In this document: positions 8,759 through 16,168 of the stretch, in pieces
Layout of the letters: each line of letters begins with the position of its first letter
Numbering within the stretch: position 1 is the first letter of the stretch
Origin: Buttiauxella sp. B2
GTDB taxonomy: Bacteria > Pseudomonadota > Gammaproteobacteria > Enterobacterales > Enterobacteriaceae
NCBI RefSeq assembly: GCF_006376615.1
Contig: NZ_VEXQ01000018.1
Location: 1 to 64,000, forward strand
Direction: 5' to 3'
Length of the DNA: 64,000 bases
Translations under genes and position numbers: made by a program
The notes under the pieces: generated by a model
Database searches by the model: none
Seen by the model: the letters and a program-made list of their open reading frames with translations, nothing else
What the model was told of the DNA's origin: nothing

Positions 8759-9752
8759 CATTGATGCCGTCAGGGACTGGTCAGTTACAGACGAGGGGTG
8801 GCTACAGATTGATATTCCAGTACGCCGCGCGGGGATCCTTTCCTATGACACCGGCAAGGGTGATGCCTTCAGCGCGAAAGAATACTTGTCAGAAGACGAA
8901 TTGTTTAACGCTGACTCAATGAAGACACTTATTGGCAAGCCGGTTGCCATGACCCCGCATCCTAAAGGGGGCAAGGTTACTGCAAAAAATTACCGTGCAT
9001 TGAATGTTGGCACGGTGATTGACGCCTTCAGGCGTGGTGATGACCTTGTTGCTCGGTCACTGGTTCAGGATGAAAACGCCATTAAGTTAATCCTGAATGA
9101 TAAATCATTGCGCGGGGCGTCTGCCGGTTACCAGTGTGACAGCAAACCTAAAGTCACCGGTACGTCAAAATGGGGCGATTACGACACGTTGCAGAAAGGG
9201 GCGAAGTACAACCACTTAATCATTTGTCGTAATCCACGTAACAGCAATGCGCGCTTTAATCTGGACGAAATTATGACCAAAGAAGTCAACGTTGATGAAT
9301 TACAGGAGCAGGTTACCACGCTTACCAAATCGCGTGATGACCTGCAAAAACAGGTCGGCAACCTTAACGGGGAATTACTGGCCGCTAATAAGAAAATTGT
9401 GAATCTGGATTCACAAAATAGCGACTCTTACGCACGCGGCGTAAAAGACGGGGAAGCCCGCCAGCAGCTTAACGAGCACGCAAAGGCGCTGGGCATTAAC
9501 GTTGATAGCCTTGATATCAAGCTGGTCAAACTGGCTGTTATCAAAAAGGCCACGCCAGACGTTAATACTGACAGTTGGGATGACGCTCAAATTGATGTTG
9601 GTTTGCAAATGGCAATGGCCGTGAAGCCTGCCAAAGAGTTTAAGCAAAATCCACGCCGTCCAGCGACGAATAATGACAGTGCAGATGGCCAGAATGGTGA
9701 TGGTCACGACGACTACCAGAAACGCGTTTTCGGGGGTGCTAATGCAAACTGA
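8730..9752 (+). CDS. Prohead protease/scaffold-like protein (DUF2213)
   Basis: A 340-residue protein; the start at 8730 (MKLQHDTEINID) overlaps the end of the previous gene and has GAGGAAG upstream. The N-terminal 170 residues (IPVRRAGILSYDTGKGD..., LIGKPVAMTPHP..., GASAGYQCD) match DUF2213, a family placed where head maturation protease and scaffold are encoded. The segment from about 180 to 250 is a predicted coiled coil (LQEQVTTLTKSRDDLQKQVGNL), as in fused protease-scaffold proteins. The HP and S-A-G-Y patterns would fit a protease, but catalytic residues cannot be assigned from sequence alone. Confidence 0.75.
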   Translation: MKLQHDTEINIDAVRDWSVTDEGWLQIDIPVRRAGILSYDTGKGDAFSAKEYLSEDELFNADSMKTLIGKPVAMTPHPKGGKVTAKNYRALNVGTVIDAFRRGDDLVARSLVQDENAIKLILNDKSLRGASAGYQCDSKPKVTGTSKWGDYDTLQKGAKYNHLIICRNPRNSNARFNLDEIMTKEVNVDELQEQVTTLTKSRDDLQKQVGNLNGELLAANKKIVNLDSQNSDSYARGVKDGEARQQLNEHAKALGINVDSLDIKLVKLAVIKKATPDVNTDSWDDAQIDVGLQMAMAVKPAKEFKQNPRRPATNNDSADGQNGDGHDDYQKRVFGGANAN

Positions 9753-10530
9753 AATCAAATCGGATTACGACGCGGGGCTACCGGGTCAACTTGCCGTTCT
9801 ACCGTCTTTTAACAGTGCTGCCAAAGTGCGATCTTGTCGTGCTGGTGGTCTGATTTATGCAGGCGATGCGGTGAAACTCGGCACCACGGATAACAGCGTT
9901 GTTGCGTGGGCATCCACTGATGATGTCACGTTGATTTGTGGTGTGGCCGTGCGCTCACACTCTAACTTTGGCATGACCCCAACGCGCACCTATGGTGCAA
10001 CGTCTGCCTATGCTGTTGATGCAAACAGTTCGCAGGGGATTTGTGAAGATGGCCCGATTTATGTTGCGTTGAAATCTGGCCAGACCCCAAAAAATGGTGA
10101 CCTTGCCGTGCCGATTGGCCGTAACGCCACTTCGAACGTTATGGAGTGGGGCGTGTTAGCGGCAGATGGTGGACAGACCCGCGCCAAATTCACAACGAGT
10201 GCGTTGTTGGGCGGTGTGGCCATTATTCAGGTCGTTGATGGTGCGCTATTGGGAAAGCCTGAAGCGTCAGTGATTAGTGTCACTGGCGCAACCGTGGCAC
10301 CTGCCACCGCAACCGTTGTGGTGGCCGCAACACAACAGCTTACGGCAACCGTTGCGCCAGCCAATGCCACAGATAAAAGCGGTGCCTGGACGAGCAGCGA
10401 TGCAACAAAAGCCACGGTCAATGCATCAGGTCTGGTGACTGGGGTTGCGGCAGGAACGGCAACCATCACATTTACGACAACGGACGGCGGGAAGACTGCC
10501 ACTTGTACCGTTACTGTTTCGGGAAGTTGA
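9742..10530 (+). CDS. Head decoration/cement protein with C-terminal BIG2 Ig-like domain
   Basis: A 262-residue protein starting at the ATG at 9742, 11 bp inside the previous gene. Residues of about 1 to 180 (YDAGLPGQLAVLPSFNSAAKVRSC..., VKLGTTDNSVVAW...) resemble the structural cement proteins of Bcep/KPP10-type phages. The C-terminal 80 residues (VTGATVAPATATVVVAA..., SSDATKATVNASGLVTGVAAGTATIT) are a bacterial Ig-like group 2 domain. Ig-like domains on capsid or decoration proteins are known to display outward and may bind cell-surface or mucus glycans. It directly precedes the major capsid gene. Confidence 0.75.
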   Translation: MQTEIKSDYDAGLPGQLAVLPSFNSAAKVRSCRAGGLIYAGDAVKLGTTDNSVVAWASTDDVTLICGVAVRSHSNFGMTPTRTYGATSAYAVDANSSQGICEDGPIYVALKSGQTPKNGDLAVPIGRNATSNVMEWGVLAADGGQTRAKFTTSALLGGVAIIQVVDGALLGKPEASVISVTGATVAPATATVVVAATQQLTATVAPANATDKSGAWTSSDATKATVNASGLVTGVAAGTATITFTTTDGGKTATCTVTVSGS

Positions 10531-10532
10531 GA

Positions 10533-11468
10533 ATGAGCAAACTAGAAATTACGCAAATCATGCAGGCGTATTGCGCAGGCACGTTGCGCGCTAATGGCCA
10601 ACAGGTCAACGTTGATGAGCAGGGCATCATATTTGCAGATGATGTGATTGCGGTATCAAAGAAAATCTACGAAAAGAAAATGCCTGTTCCACAGGCGTTA
10701 ACCCTTTTCCCACAAGAGCCTGACGTAACAGATGCGGATGAATGGTTTGAATACCGCATGTATGACGCGCAAGGTATGGCCAAAATCATGGCCGCGTATG
10801 GTACTGATATGCCGATGATGACCGTAAAGGGTGAGGCCTTCATTGCAAAAATGTACACGGTCGGGCTTGGTTATGGTTGGACGTATAAAGAGATGTTGCA
10901 GTCTGCCAAAAAAGGGATCCCCCTGAAGCAGATTGAAGGGACATCTTGTCGCAAAATCCATGAGCGCACCATCAGTAACATCCTGTGGAAAGGCAACGAC
11001 GAATATAAGATTGTTGGTTTTTCCAATCACCCCAACATTCCTGAAGTTGCTGTTGCTGGTGGGTGGGGTTCGGCGGATGGTGATGCCATTGTTGAAGATG
11101 CCGCCGCTGTCATATCCGCTGTAAACGGCACGTCCATTTTTGATGTCAGCAAATTCCAGATGCCATCTAAAGCATGGACGATTGCACAGAGTAAACGTTT
11201 GTCTGGCACAAGCGACACCGTGCTTTCATTCCTTAAAAAGTCTTTCCCTGAAGTAACCTTCAGCAAAAACCCTGATTTAGATGCAGACGGTGTTTGCATG
11301 GCCATTGACATGAATGAAGAAAACTTCAGCCAGGCAACGCCTGTGCTTTTCCGCCAGCTTGCCCCACAGCCAAAAGGGATTGATATTTCCGTGCCGTGTA
11401 TCTCTATGACATGCGGTGTCATTGTTCGTCAGCCACTGGCGGCGTCTAAATCCACTAAGGTAGTTTGA
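10533..11468 (+). CDS. Major capsid protein (DUF2184 type)
   Basis: A 311-residue protein starting at 10533 (MSKLEITQIMQ). Its place after the cement protein and before the connector genes, its length, and segments such as YRMYDAQGMAKIMAAYGTDMPMM and RQLAPQPKGIDISVPCISMTCGVIVRQPLA identify the DUF2184 major capsid family of Bcep781-like phages, taken to have the HK97 fold. No long N-terminal scaffolding arm is seen, in keeping with a separate scaffold in the upstream gene. Confidence 0.85.
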   Translation: MSKLEITQIMQAYCAGTLRANGQQVNVDEQGIIFADDVIAVSKKIYEKKMPVPQALTLFPQEPDVTDADEWFEYRMYDAQGMAKIMAAYGTDMPMMTVKGEAFIAKMYTVGLGYGWTYKEMLQSAKKGIPLKQIEGTSCRKIHERTISNILWKGNDEYKIVGFSNHPNIPEVAVAGGWGSADGDAIVEDAAAVISAVNGTSIFDVSKFQMPSKAWTIAQSKRLSGTSDTVLSFLKKSFPEVTFSKNPDLDADGVCMAIDMNEENFSQATPVLFRQLAPQPKGIDISVPCISMTCGVIVRQPLAASKSTKVV

Positions 11469-11470
11469 TA

Positions 11471-11797
11471 ATGACCGATAAAGCCAAAACTGTAGCCAAT
11501 AACACTGTGTGGCTGGCCAATAAGACACAACGTCCAATCCACATCATGCAGCGTGGCAAGGATGCGGAAGGTAATAACCTGGACAACATCCGCCTTTCAA
11601 CAATGGGCGCTGTGGAAGTGTCTGAAGAAACGTTGAATCTGTCAGGTGTGGCACAGCTTTTGAAAAAGAAATCGCTGATTAAAGTCACTGAAGCGCAGGC
11701 AAAGAAACTGAATAAGGCGCATGACGCCGTAGTCAGTCAGCCTGAGCCTGTAGACGACGAAAACGAAGAGGATGACGACGGTGACCACAACGATTAA
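11471..11797 (+). CDS. Small prophage head-region protein
   Basis: A 108-residue protein with the start at 11471, just after the capsid stop. It has a basic beta-rich N-terminal part (VWLANKTQRPIHIMQRG) and a strongly acidic tail (PVDDENEEDDDGDHND). It overlaps the next gene by 26 bp. Small proteins of this sort lie between capsid and connector genes in related phages, but I do not recognise a named family. An assembly or packaging accessory role is inferred from position. Confidence 0.6.
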   Translation: MTDKAKTVANNTVWLANKTQRPIHIMQRGKDAEGNNLDNIRLSTMGAVEVSEETLNLSGVAQLLKKKSLIKVTEAQAKKLNKAHDAVVSQPEPVDDENEEDDDGDHND

Positions 11798-12152
11798 AGA
11801 ATGGTTGGCCATTCTTTTACCGGGTTACATCGTTGACGAGGGCGCTATTAGCGCCCTTTCGTCATTATGCGCCAGTGTCTATGACCTACAGGCGGCGGTA
11901 GAAGACGGCTATGAATTGAATTATCTGTTGGCGCTATATATCGCCGCTAACCAGTATTACGCCATAGAAGGCAACAGCGGGAGCATGAGGCCTGTTGTCA
12001 GCAAGCGTGAGGGCAAGGTGTCGCAGAGTTACGCAACGGGTAAGGGTGGCAGTGTAAAAGCAGGCTGGAAAGGCACCACTTACGGTCAGGAGTTTTTAGA
12101 CATTGTGAGTGAGAGTCGCGGCGGTGCCATGCTGTTGGGTAGTGCGTCATGA
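11772..12152 (+). CDS. Head-tail adaptor (DUF4054-like)
   Basis: A 126-residue, mostly helical protein. The segment YLLALYIAANQYYAIEG followed by VSQSYATGKGGSVKAGWKGTTYGQEFLDI is the helical bundle plus C-terminal pattern of DUF4054/gp6-like adaptor proteins that dock under the portal. Start and stop both overlap neighbours (4 bp with the next gene). The assignment relies on these segments and on the conserved order capsid, adaptor, completion protein, stopper, terminator. Confidence 0.65.
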   Translation: MTTVTTTIKEWLAILLPGYIVDEGAISALSSLCASVYDLQAAVEDGYELNYLLALYIAANQYYAIEGNSGSMRPVVSKREGKVSQSYATGKGGSVKAGWKGTTYGQEFLDIVSESRGGAMLLGSAS

Positions 12153-12625
12153 AAGGCGGCGCACAGTTTAACACGATGGGTTTTGACCGGGTTATCCGTA
12201 AGAACATCAGCGCGCTTGCGGGGATAAAACTCAAGGTTGGTATACAGAAAGGCGCAACGGCCACGGGTGGGGGGCTTATAGCGCCGTATGCCGCCAACAA
12301 TAACTTTGGCACCAAAACCAAAGCAGGTAAAACCAAAATACCGTCACGTCCATTCATGACCTATTCAGCAGACAGAATCGTTGACTGGATGGGGTCTGCC
12401 GCATTTTATGAAGTGGTCAACATGGTCATTACTGGCCAGATTACCGCAGACCAGGCAGCGGCGCGTATTGGTTCAAAAACTGTCGATATTACCCGCCGCA
12501 CCATCCGTGACTCCGCACTTTATAAACCCAATGCCGCCATGACTATAAAGCGCAAAGGCCACGACAAGCCATTACAGGACTCAATGTCTATGTTCCGTAA
12601 CGTTAAATTTGTGAGGGTTTCTTAA
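12149..12625 (+). CDS. Tail completion / neck protein (HK97 gp10-like)
   Basis: A 158-residue basic protein. The pattern KLKVGIQKGA, then APYAANNNFGT and IPSRPFMTYSAD (about residues 30-75), is typical of HK97 gp10/Mu gpG-like neck proteins, in which a glycine/asparagine turn before IPxRPF is common. It ends with an ATG overlap (TTAATGCG) to the next gene. It is probably part of the head-tail joining complex. Confidence 0.65.
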   Translation: MKGGAQFNTMGFDRVIRKNISALAGIKLKVGIQKGATATGGGLIAPYAANNNFGTKTKAGKTKIPSRPFMTYSADRIVDWMGSAAFYEVVNMVITGQITADQAAARIGSKTVDITRRTIRDSALYKPNAAMTIKRKGHDKPLQDSMSMFRNVKFVRVS

Positions 12626-12975
12626 TGCGTCGTCAGGTGTTAGTCATGCAGCCCGAAAAGGGGGAGTTGGTGGCCGGTGTTTATCGTCAGAGCCACGGCC
12701 AGCCATTTACAGCAATGTTGAGTATGCAACCGGCTAACGGGGGTGGCACCTTTAAAGAATACCTGACGGGTAAAAAAGTATCCGATTTTATGGAGGCTAT
12801 CGGGGAGGTTGACTTAAAAGCCACGGAGGAAGGCGAGCACAACGGTGCGGTTGTCACTTGTGGTGGAAAAAAATATGAAGTGGTTGAGCGTCAGGAGTGG
12901 TTAAACGGCGTCATTAATCACTATGAATATTTACTCTATTGCACCAACACAGACAAAACGAAGGTGAGCGGATGA
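12625..12975 (+). CDS. Probable head-tail stopper protein
   Basis: A 116-residue beta-rich protein between the neck protein and the tail terminator, overlapping both. Its location and size match head closure (stopper) proteins of related myophages, which seal the connector after DNA packaging. No diagnostic motif is visible; the segment AVVTCGGKKYEVVERQEW is compatible with the small beta-barrel of such proteins. Function inferred from order. Confidence 0.55.
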   Translation: MRRQVLVMQPEKGELVAGVYRQSHGQPFTAMLSMQPANGGGTFKEYLTGKKVSDFMEAIGEVDLKATEEGEHNGAVVTCGGKKYEVVERQEWLNGVINHYEYLLYCTNTDKTKVSG

Positions 12976-13754
12976 ATACTGCAACGGTTAATTTGTTGAC
13001 CGCGCAAGGGGTAATTATTTACCCGTCATACCGTGAAGAAGTGGCGGTTTTTAGCGAACGTGGCAACACGGGAGAGGTCGTTTTCACGGCTTATGACGGT
13101 GATGACCCACAGGCCGTAGCCGTTGTATCCGTTACGTCTGATTCCGGTTCGTATACTTTGCCGCTTGATGTGTTGATGACCGTAGGGACAGTAATTAAAT
13201 TCCCGCCGTTTGGCCTGACCTCTGATTCTGTCACGCCCATTGTGTTACGCGGTGCGCCATATTTTGCCGCCGTTCGTGCGCGTCAAATGCTGGTGGAGTT
13301 AATGGGGACGGACAACACCGTTTATGCCCTGCAATCCATGCCAGAGCCTGACACAGACTTTGCGGTTGTTTATGTGCCTTCTCATTCAACAAGCCCTTAT
13401 GAGATAGACGGCGGTTTTGATGAGCTGGGGCGCTGGTACGATTTTAACGCCTGGGCAGATGTGACCATCATTCGCAGCAGCACAACGGCTATTCAGTATC
13501 TTCATGACCTTGTCACCATTCTGGAGACGCGTCGCGGGTATTACTGGCAGTTTGAACGGGGCTTTGATTTATACAGGTCGCAAGAAGTGTCCAATGATTC
13601 CCCCCTTATTAATAATCTCGGTTATCAGCAACAGGCTGAAGTGGTTTTGTCGTTTTCGTTTGTTTACCGCCATTACGAGCAAGAAGGCTGGATTGGACAA
13701 ACGAAAGTCAGTGATGACATGACCCACGTTGAACTAATACGAGAAGGGGAATAA
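12972..13754 (+). CDS. Neck/tail terminator protein (gp12-like)
   Basis: A 260-residue protein starting at the ATG at 12972, four bases inside the preceding gene and preceded by AAGGTGAGCGG. The C-terminal region (SNDSPLINNLGYQQQAEVVLSFSFVYRHYE) is typical of the LIC_12616/neck terminator gp12-like family, in which a beta strand pattern ends with a phrase about inertness of the tail tube. The protein caps the tail and joins it to the neck. The N-terminal 150 residues are an added domain of unknown role (IIYPSYREEVAVFSERGNTG). Confidence 0.65.
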   Translation: MNTATVNLLTAQGVIIYPSYREEVAVFSERGNTGEVVFTAYDGDDPQAVAVVSVTSDSGSYTLPLDVLMTVGTVIKFPPFGLTSDSVTPIVLRGAPYFAAVRARQMLVELMGTDNTVYALQSMPEPDTDFAVVYVPSHSTSPYEIDGGFDELGRWYDFNAWADVTIIRSSTTAIQYLHDLVTILETRRGYYWQFERGFDLYRSQEVSNDSPLINNLGYQQQAEVVLSFSFVYRHYEQEGWIGQTKVSDDMTHVELIREGE

Positions 13755-13758
13755 GAAC

Positions 13759-15117
13759 ATGGCAGACTTGCGCCGCCTGTTTAACATGACGATTGTCCGT
13801 CAAACTAAAGTCGCCAGTTATAGCGTCTTTGGTGTTGGGCTTGAATTGTCACCCGCGCCGGGTTTCTACGGTGTGACGAAAGATAACTTTGAAAGCATCA
13901 CGCCTGATGATGTGTCCAGTACGGTTAAAGTCTATACCACCTATGATGATGTTATCGATGACGGTGTTAAGGGGGCAGCGTTAAAAGCGGCCAACGCTTA
14001 TTTTGCGCAAAATCCAAAACCTGATTCTCTTGTGATGGCGGATATTTCCGGTGCGTTTTCATCCGTGGCTATTTTGCTTAATGGCGATGATACAGGCATC
14101 AAGGACGTCACCGCCGCACTTGCAACCGTTGTGGGTGCCGAGGTTCTCCATGCGACCTTTGACGGCACAGCCTGGACAGGTACAGCCGCAGCAAGTATTA
14201 CCGCAGATGAAAACGACCCGTCAAAATATCAGGTAGCTGGTCGTCTGGTGTTTGTGGCTGGTGCGGGTGTGTCGGTCGGTTACTCCGTTGTTAAGGCCGA
14301 TTCATTCACTGGCGTTATCACTGATATACGTCATCAAAATGATAATTGGTTTATGTCGTTCACTACGTCCCGCAATCCAACCTTGTTGACCCAAATTGCA
14401 GACTGGACGGAAGCACAGACAACCAAAATGTCCAACCTGATTGATGATGGCGGAGCTGTCTACAGTTCGGATCCAAAGTGGCCATTGGGCGGTATCACAC
14501 AATATCTGTTTGATAAGCAATATGCGGGCAGTTTTGCCACCACCACGCGGGTTGAGTCTAACTATCTGGACGCGGCATTAGCTGGCCGTTGCCTGACCAT
14601 GCAACCGGGTTCTGAAACATGGGCGCTTAAGACGTTGTCAGGTGTTGTGGCTGATAACTTCACTGAAACCGATTACCAGACCATTACGGCCATTAACGGT
14701 AATACGTTTGAAAACTATGGGTCAGGGGTAATCGTTTCCTATCCTGGCACCTGCGGTGACGGTGAAGCCATTGAGGTTGTGCGCTTCTGTTACTGGCTGG
14801 CTGACTATATGCAAAAAAATATGGCCACCATGACCATCAATCAGAAAAAGCTGTTTTATGCGCCGTCAGGTATTGAACAAGTTTGCATGAACATGGAAGC
14901 CAGTTTAAAGACGGGTCAGGACAACGGCGGCATTCTGGAAAACTTTTCTAACGGCACTGAATTTGTGCGCGGGTTCACTGTTACCCGTCCAACCATGAAG
15001 CAAATCACCGCAGCACAGCAGATTAAAGGCAATTTGTCTGTGTATTTCGAGTTTTACCTTAATTATGCCATCAAGCACGTTGACGGCATTGGCACCGCTT
15101 TAACGTGGGGGATGTAA
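13759..15117 (+). CDS. Contractile tail sheath protein (DUF3383)
   Basis: A 452-residue protein of the DUF3383 family, seen in Bcep781-, KPP10- and Pam3-like myophages as the sheath subunit. Recognised from the start (VRQTKVASYSVFGVGLELS) and the C-terminal half (GVIVSYPGTCGDGEAIEVVRFCYWLADYM, TVTRPTMKQITAAQQIKGNLSVYFEFYLNYAIKHV). Its presence, followed at once by a tube gene, means the particle has a contractile tail. It sits 4 bp after the terminator and 3 bp before the tube. Confidence 0.8.
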   Translation: MADLRRLFNMTIVRQTKVASYSVFGVGLELSPAPGFYGVTKDNFESITPDDVSSTVKVYTTYDDVIDDGVKGAALKAANAYFAQNPKPDSLVMADISGAFSSVAILLNGDDTGIKDVTAALATVVGAEVLHATFDGTAWTGTAAASITADENDPSKYQVAGRLVFVAGAGVSVGYSVVKADSFTGVITDIRHQNDNWFMSFTTSRNPTLLTQIADWTEAQTTKMSNLIDDGGAVYSSDPKWPLGGITQYLFDKQYAGSFATTTRVESNYLDAALAGRCLTMQPGSETWALKTLSGVVADNFTETDYQTITAINGNTFENYGSGVIVSYPGTCGDGEAIEVVRFCYWLADYMQKNMATMTINQKKLFYAPSGIEQVCMNMEASLKTGQDNGGILENFSNGTEFVRGFTVTRPTMKQITAAQQIKGNLSVYFEFYLNYAIKHVDGIGTALTWGM

Positions 15118-15120
15118 GTA

Positions 15121-15534
15121 ATGGGCGCATATCAGGGTAATCAAAACCCCAAAGACTGGCTTTTAACCGTCAGCCTGGCACCTGTTTTGGGCTTTGCGAA
15201 AGACTCCAATATTGAGCTGGAATTACGTGAAGATGCGGTTGATGCAGATGTTGGTATTCAGGGTGATTGGGTATTTGTGGAAAAAAATGACGGGTCATCA
15301 ACGGTTAAGTTCACGCTTTACCGTAACTCGTCATCAAATGGCATGTTGCACGCGTTACTAAAAACACGTTCCGTGTTCCCCGTTACGCTAACGAATATCC
15401 GCAATATGACTGTTCACACGCTGCCTTATGTGATGATTCAGAAGCAGCCCAAAGACGGCAATAACGGCGGTTCCAATGCAAACACGCTGGAATGGACACT
15501 CATTGCAGGTGAAACGGACTCCACCATTATTTAA
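15121..15534 (+). CDS. Tail tube protein (DUF3277)
   Basis: A 137-residue protein of the DUF3277 family (KPP10 ORF10-like tube). Recognised from GDWVFVEKNDGSSTVKFTLYRNSSSN and the C-terminal ALKEW-like strand LEWTLIAGETDSTII. Tube subunits stack as hexamers inside the sheath. It follows the sheath gene and precedes the tail chaperone gene by 11 bp, the standard order. Confidence 0.82.
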   Translation: MGAYQGNQNPKDWLLTVSLAPVLGFAKDSNIELELREDAVDADVGIQGDWVFVEKNDGSSTVKFTLYRNSSSNGMLHALLKTRSVFPVTLTNIRNMTVHTLPYVMIQKQPKDGNNGGSNANTLEWTLIAGETDSTII

Positions 15535-15545
15535 GGGCGCGTTAA

Positions 15546-16031
15546 ATGTCAGAATTAATGAAAGAAATCACCATTAATGGCCGCAAGTTCAATATTGTTA
15601 AAATGTCTGCTTTTGACGCCATTCACTTTAAGTTACGCATCATGGAGCTTATCGCAAAGCACGGGATTAATGTTTCCGGGTCAATGATGGAGGCGGCGGG
15701 GCGAGCATTTACCCTGCTTAATCGTGAAGACCATGATGAAATCATCTTCAGGCTTTTGACCACGTCACGCGTGCAGTGCATGGATAATGAAATGCCGCTG
15801 GAGGATTGGGGTTCACTGGATGCCACCTTTGGCGCGGATAATATCGCTGATGTTTACCTTGTCGCGCTGGAATGCGTCAAATTTAGCGTTGCGCCGGTAG
15901 CTGAAGGATTAAAAAAAAATATTGGTCTGGACATATCAATCAACATTCAGAGCAGCGCGCGGACATTATTAAGCGCCTGGCTGAAAACCTTGACCCCGGT
16001 GTCAGAGCAGAAATCGCCGTCTGGCGAGTAA
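15546..16031 (+). CDS. Tail assembly chaperone, zero-frame product
   Basis: A 161-residue protein lying between tube and tape measure, where tailed phages encode a chaperone that coats the tape measure during tail assembly. The start is MSELMKEITINGRKFNIVKMSAFDAIHFK, a short beta-rich opening as in other chaperones of this position. Codons 122-125 (TTA AAA AAA AAT, from 15909) contain a slippery A-run, and a second frame stays open downstream, so this is the shorter of two products. Confidence 0.75.
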   Translation: MSELMKEITINGRKFNIVKMSAFDAIHFKLRIMELIAKHGINVSGSMMEAAGRAFTLLNREDHDEIIFRLLTTSRVQCMDNEMPLEDWGSLDATFGADNIADVYLVALECVKFSVAPVAEGLKKNIGLDISINIQSSARTLLSAWLKTLTPVSEQKSPSGE

Positions 16032-16168
16032 TACAATCAGGCCTGATGACGTATGAGGACATACAGTCAGGCCTTGCCCCCTTTGACCACATCATGCGCG
16101 CTGCCGCCGTTCTGGAATTTGATTCCGCTGTTTCCGCTGCCATTTCTAAAGCAGAGCAAAAAAAATGA
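15546..16168 (+). CDS. Tail assembly chaperone, -1 frameshift fusion
   Basis: Slippage by -1 on A-AAA-AAA at 15911-15917 would continue in a frame that is open for 83 further codons up to a TGA at 16166-16168. This gives a fusion of about 207 residues whose tail reads KKKYWSGHINQHSEQ and ends SKAEQKK. The extension's stop overlaps the ATG of the tape measure gene, exactly as in the lambda G/GT and P2 E/E' systems, where the extension binds the tape measure. The second frame has no plausible independent start with a ribosome-binding site near its beginning. Frameshifting is inferred from sequence and from its conservation in tailed phages. Confidence 0.7.
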
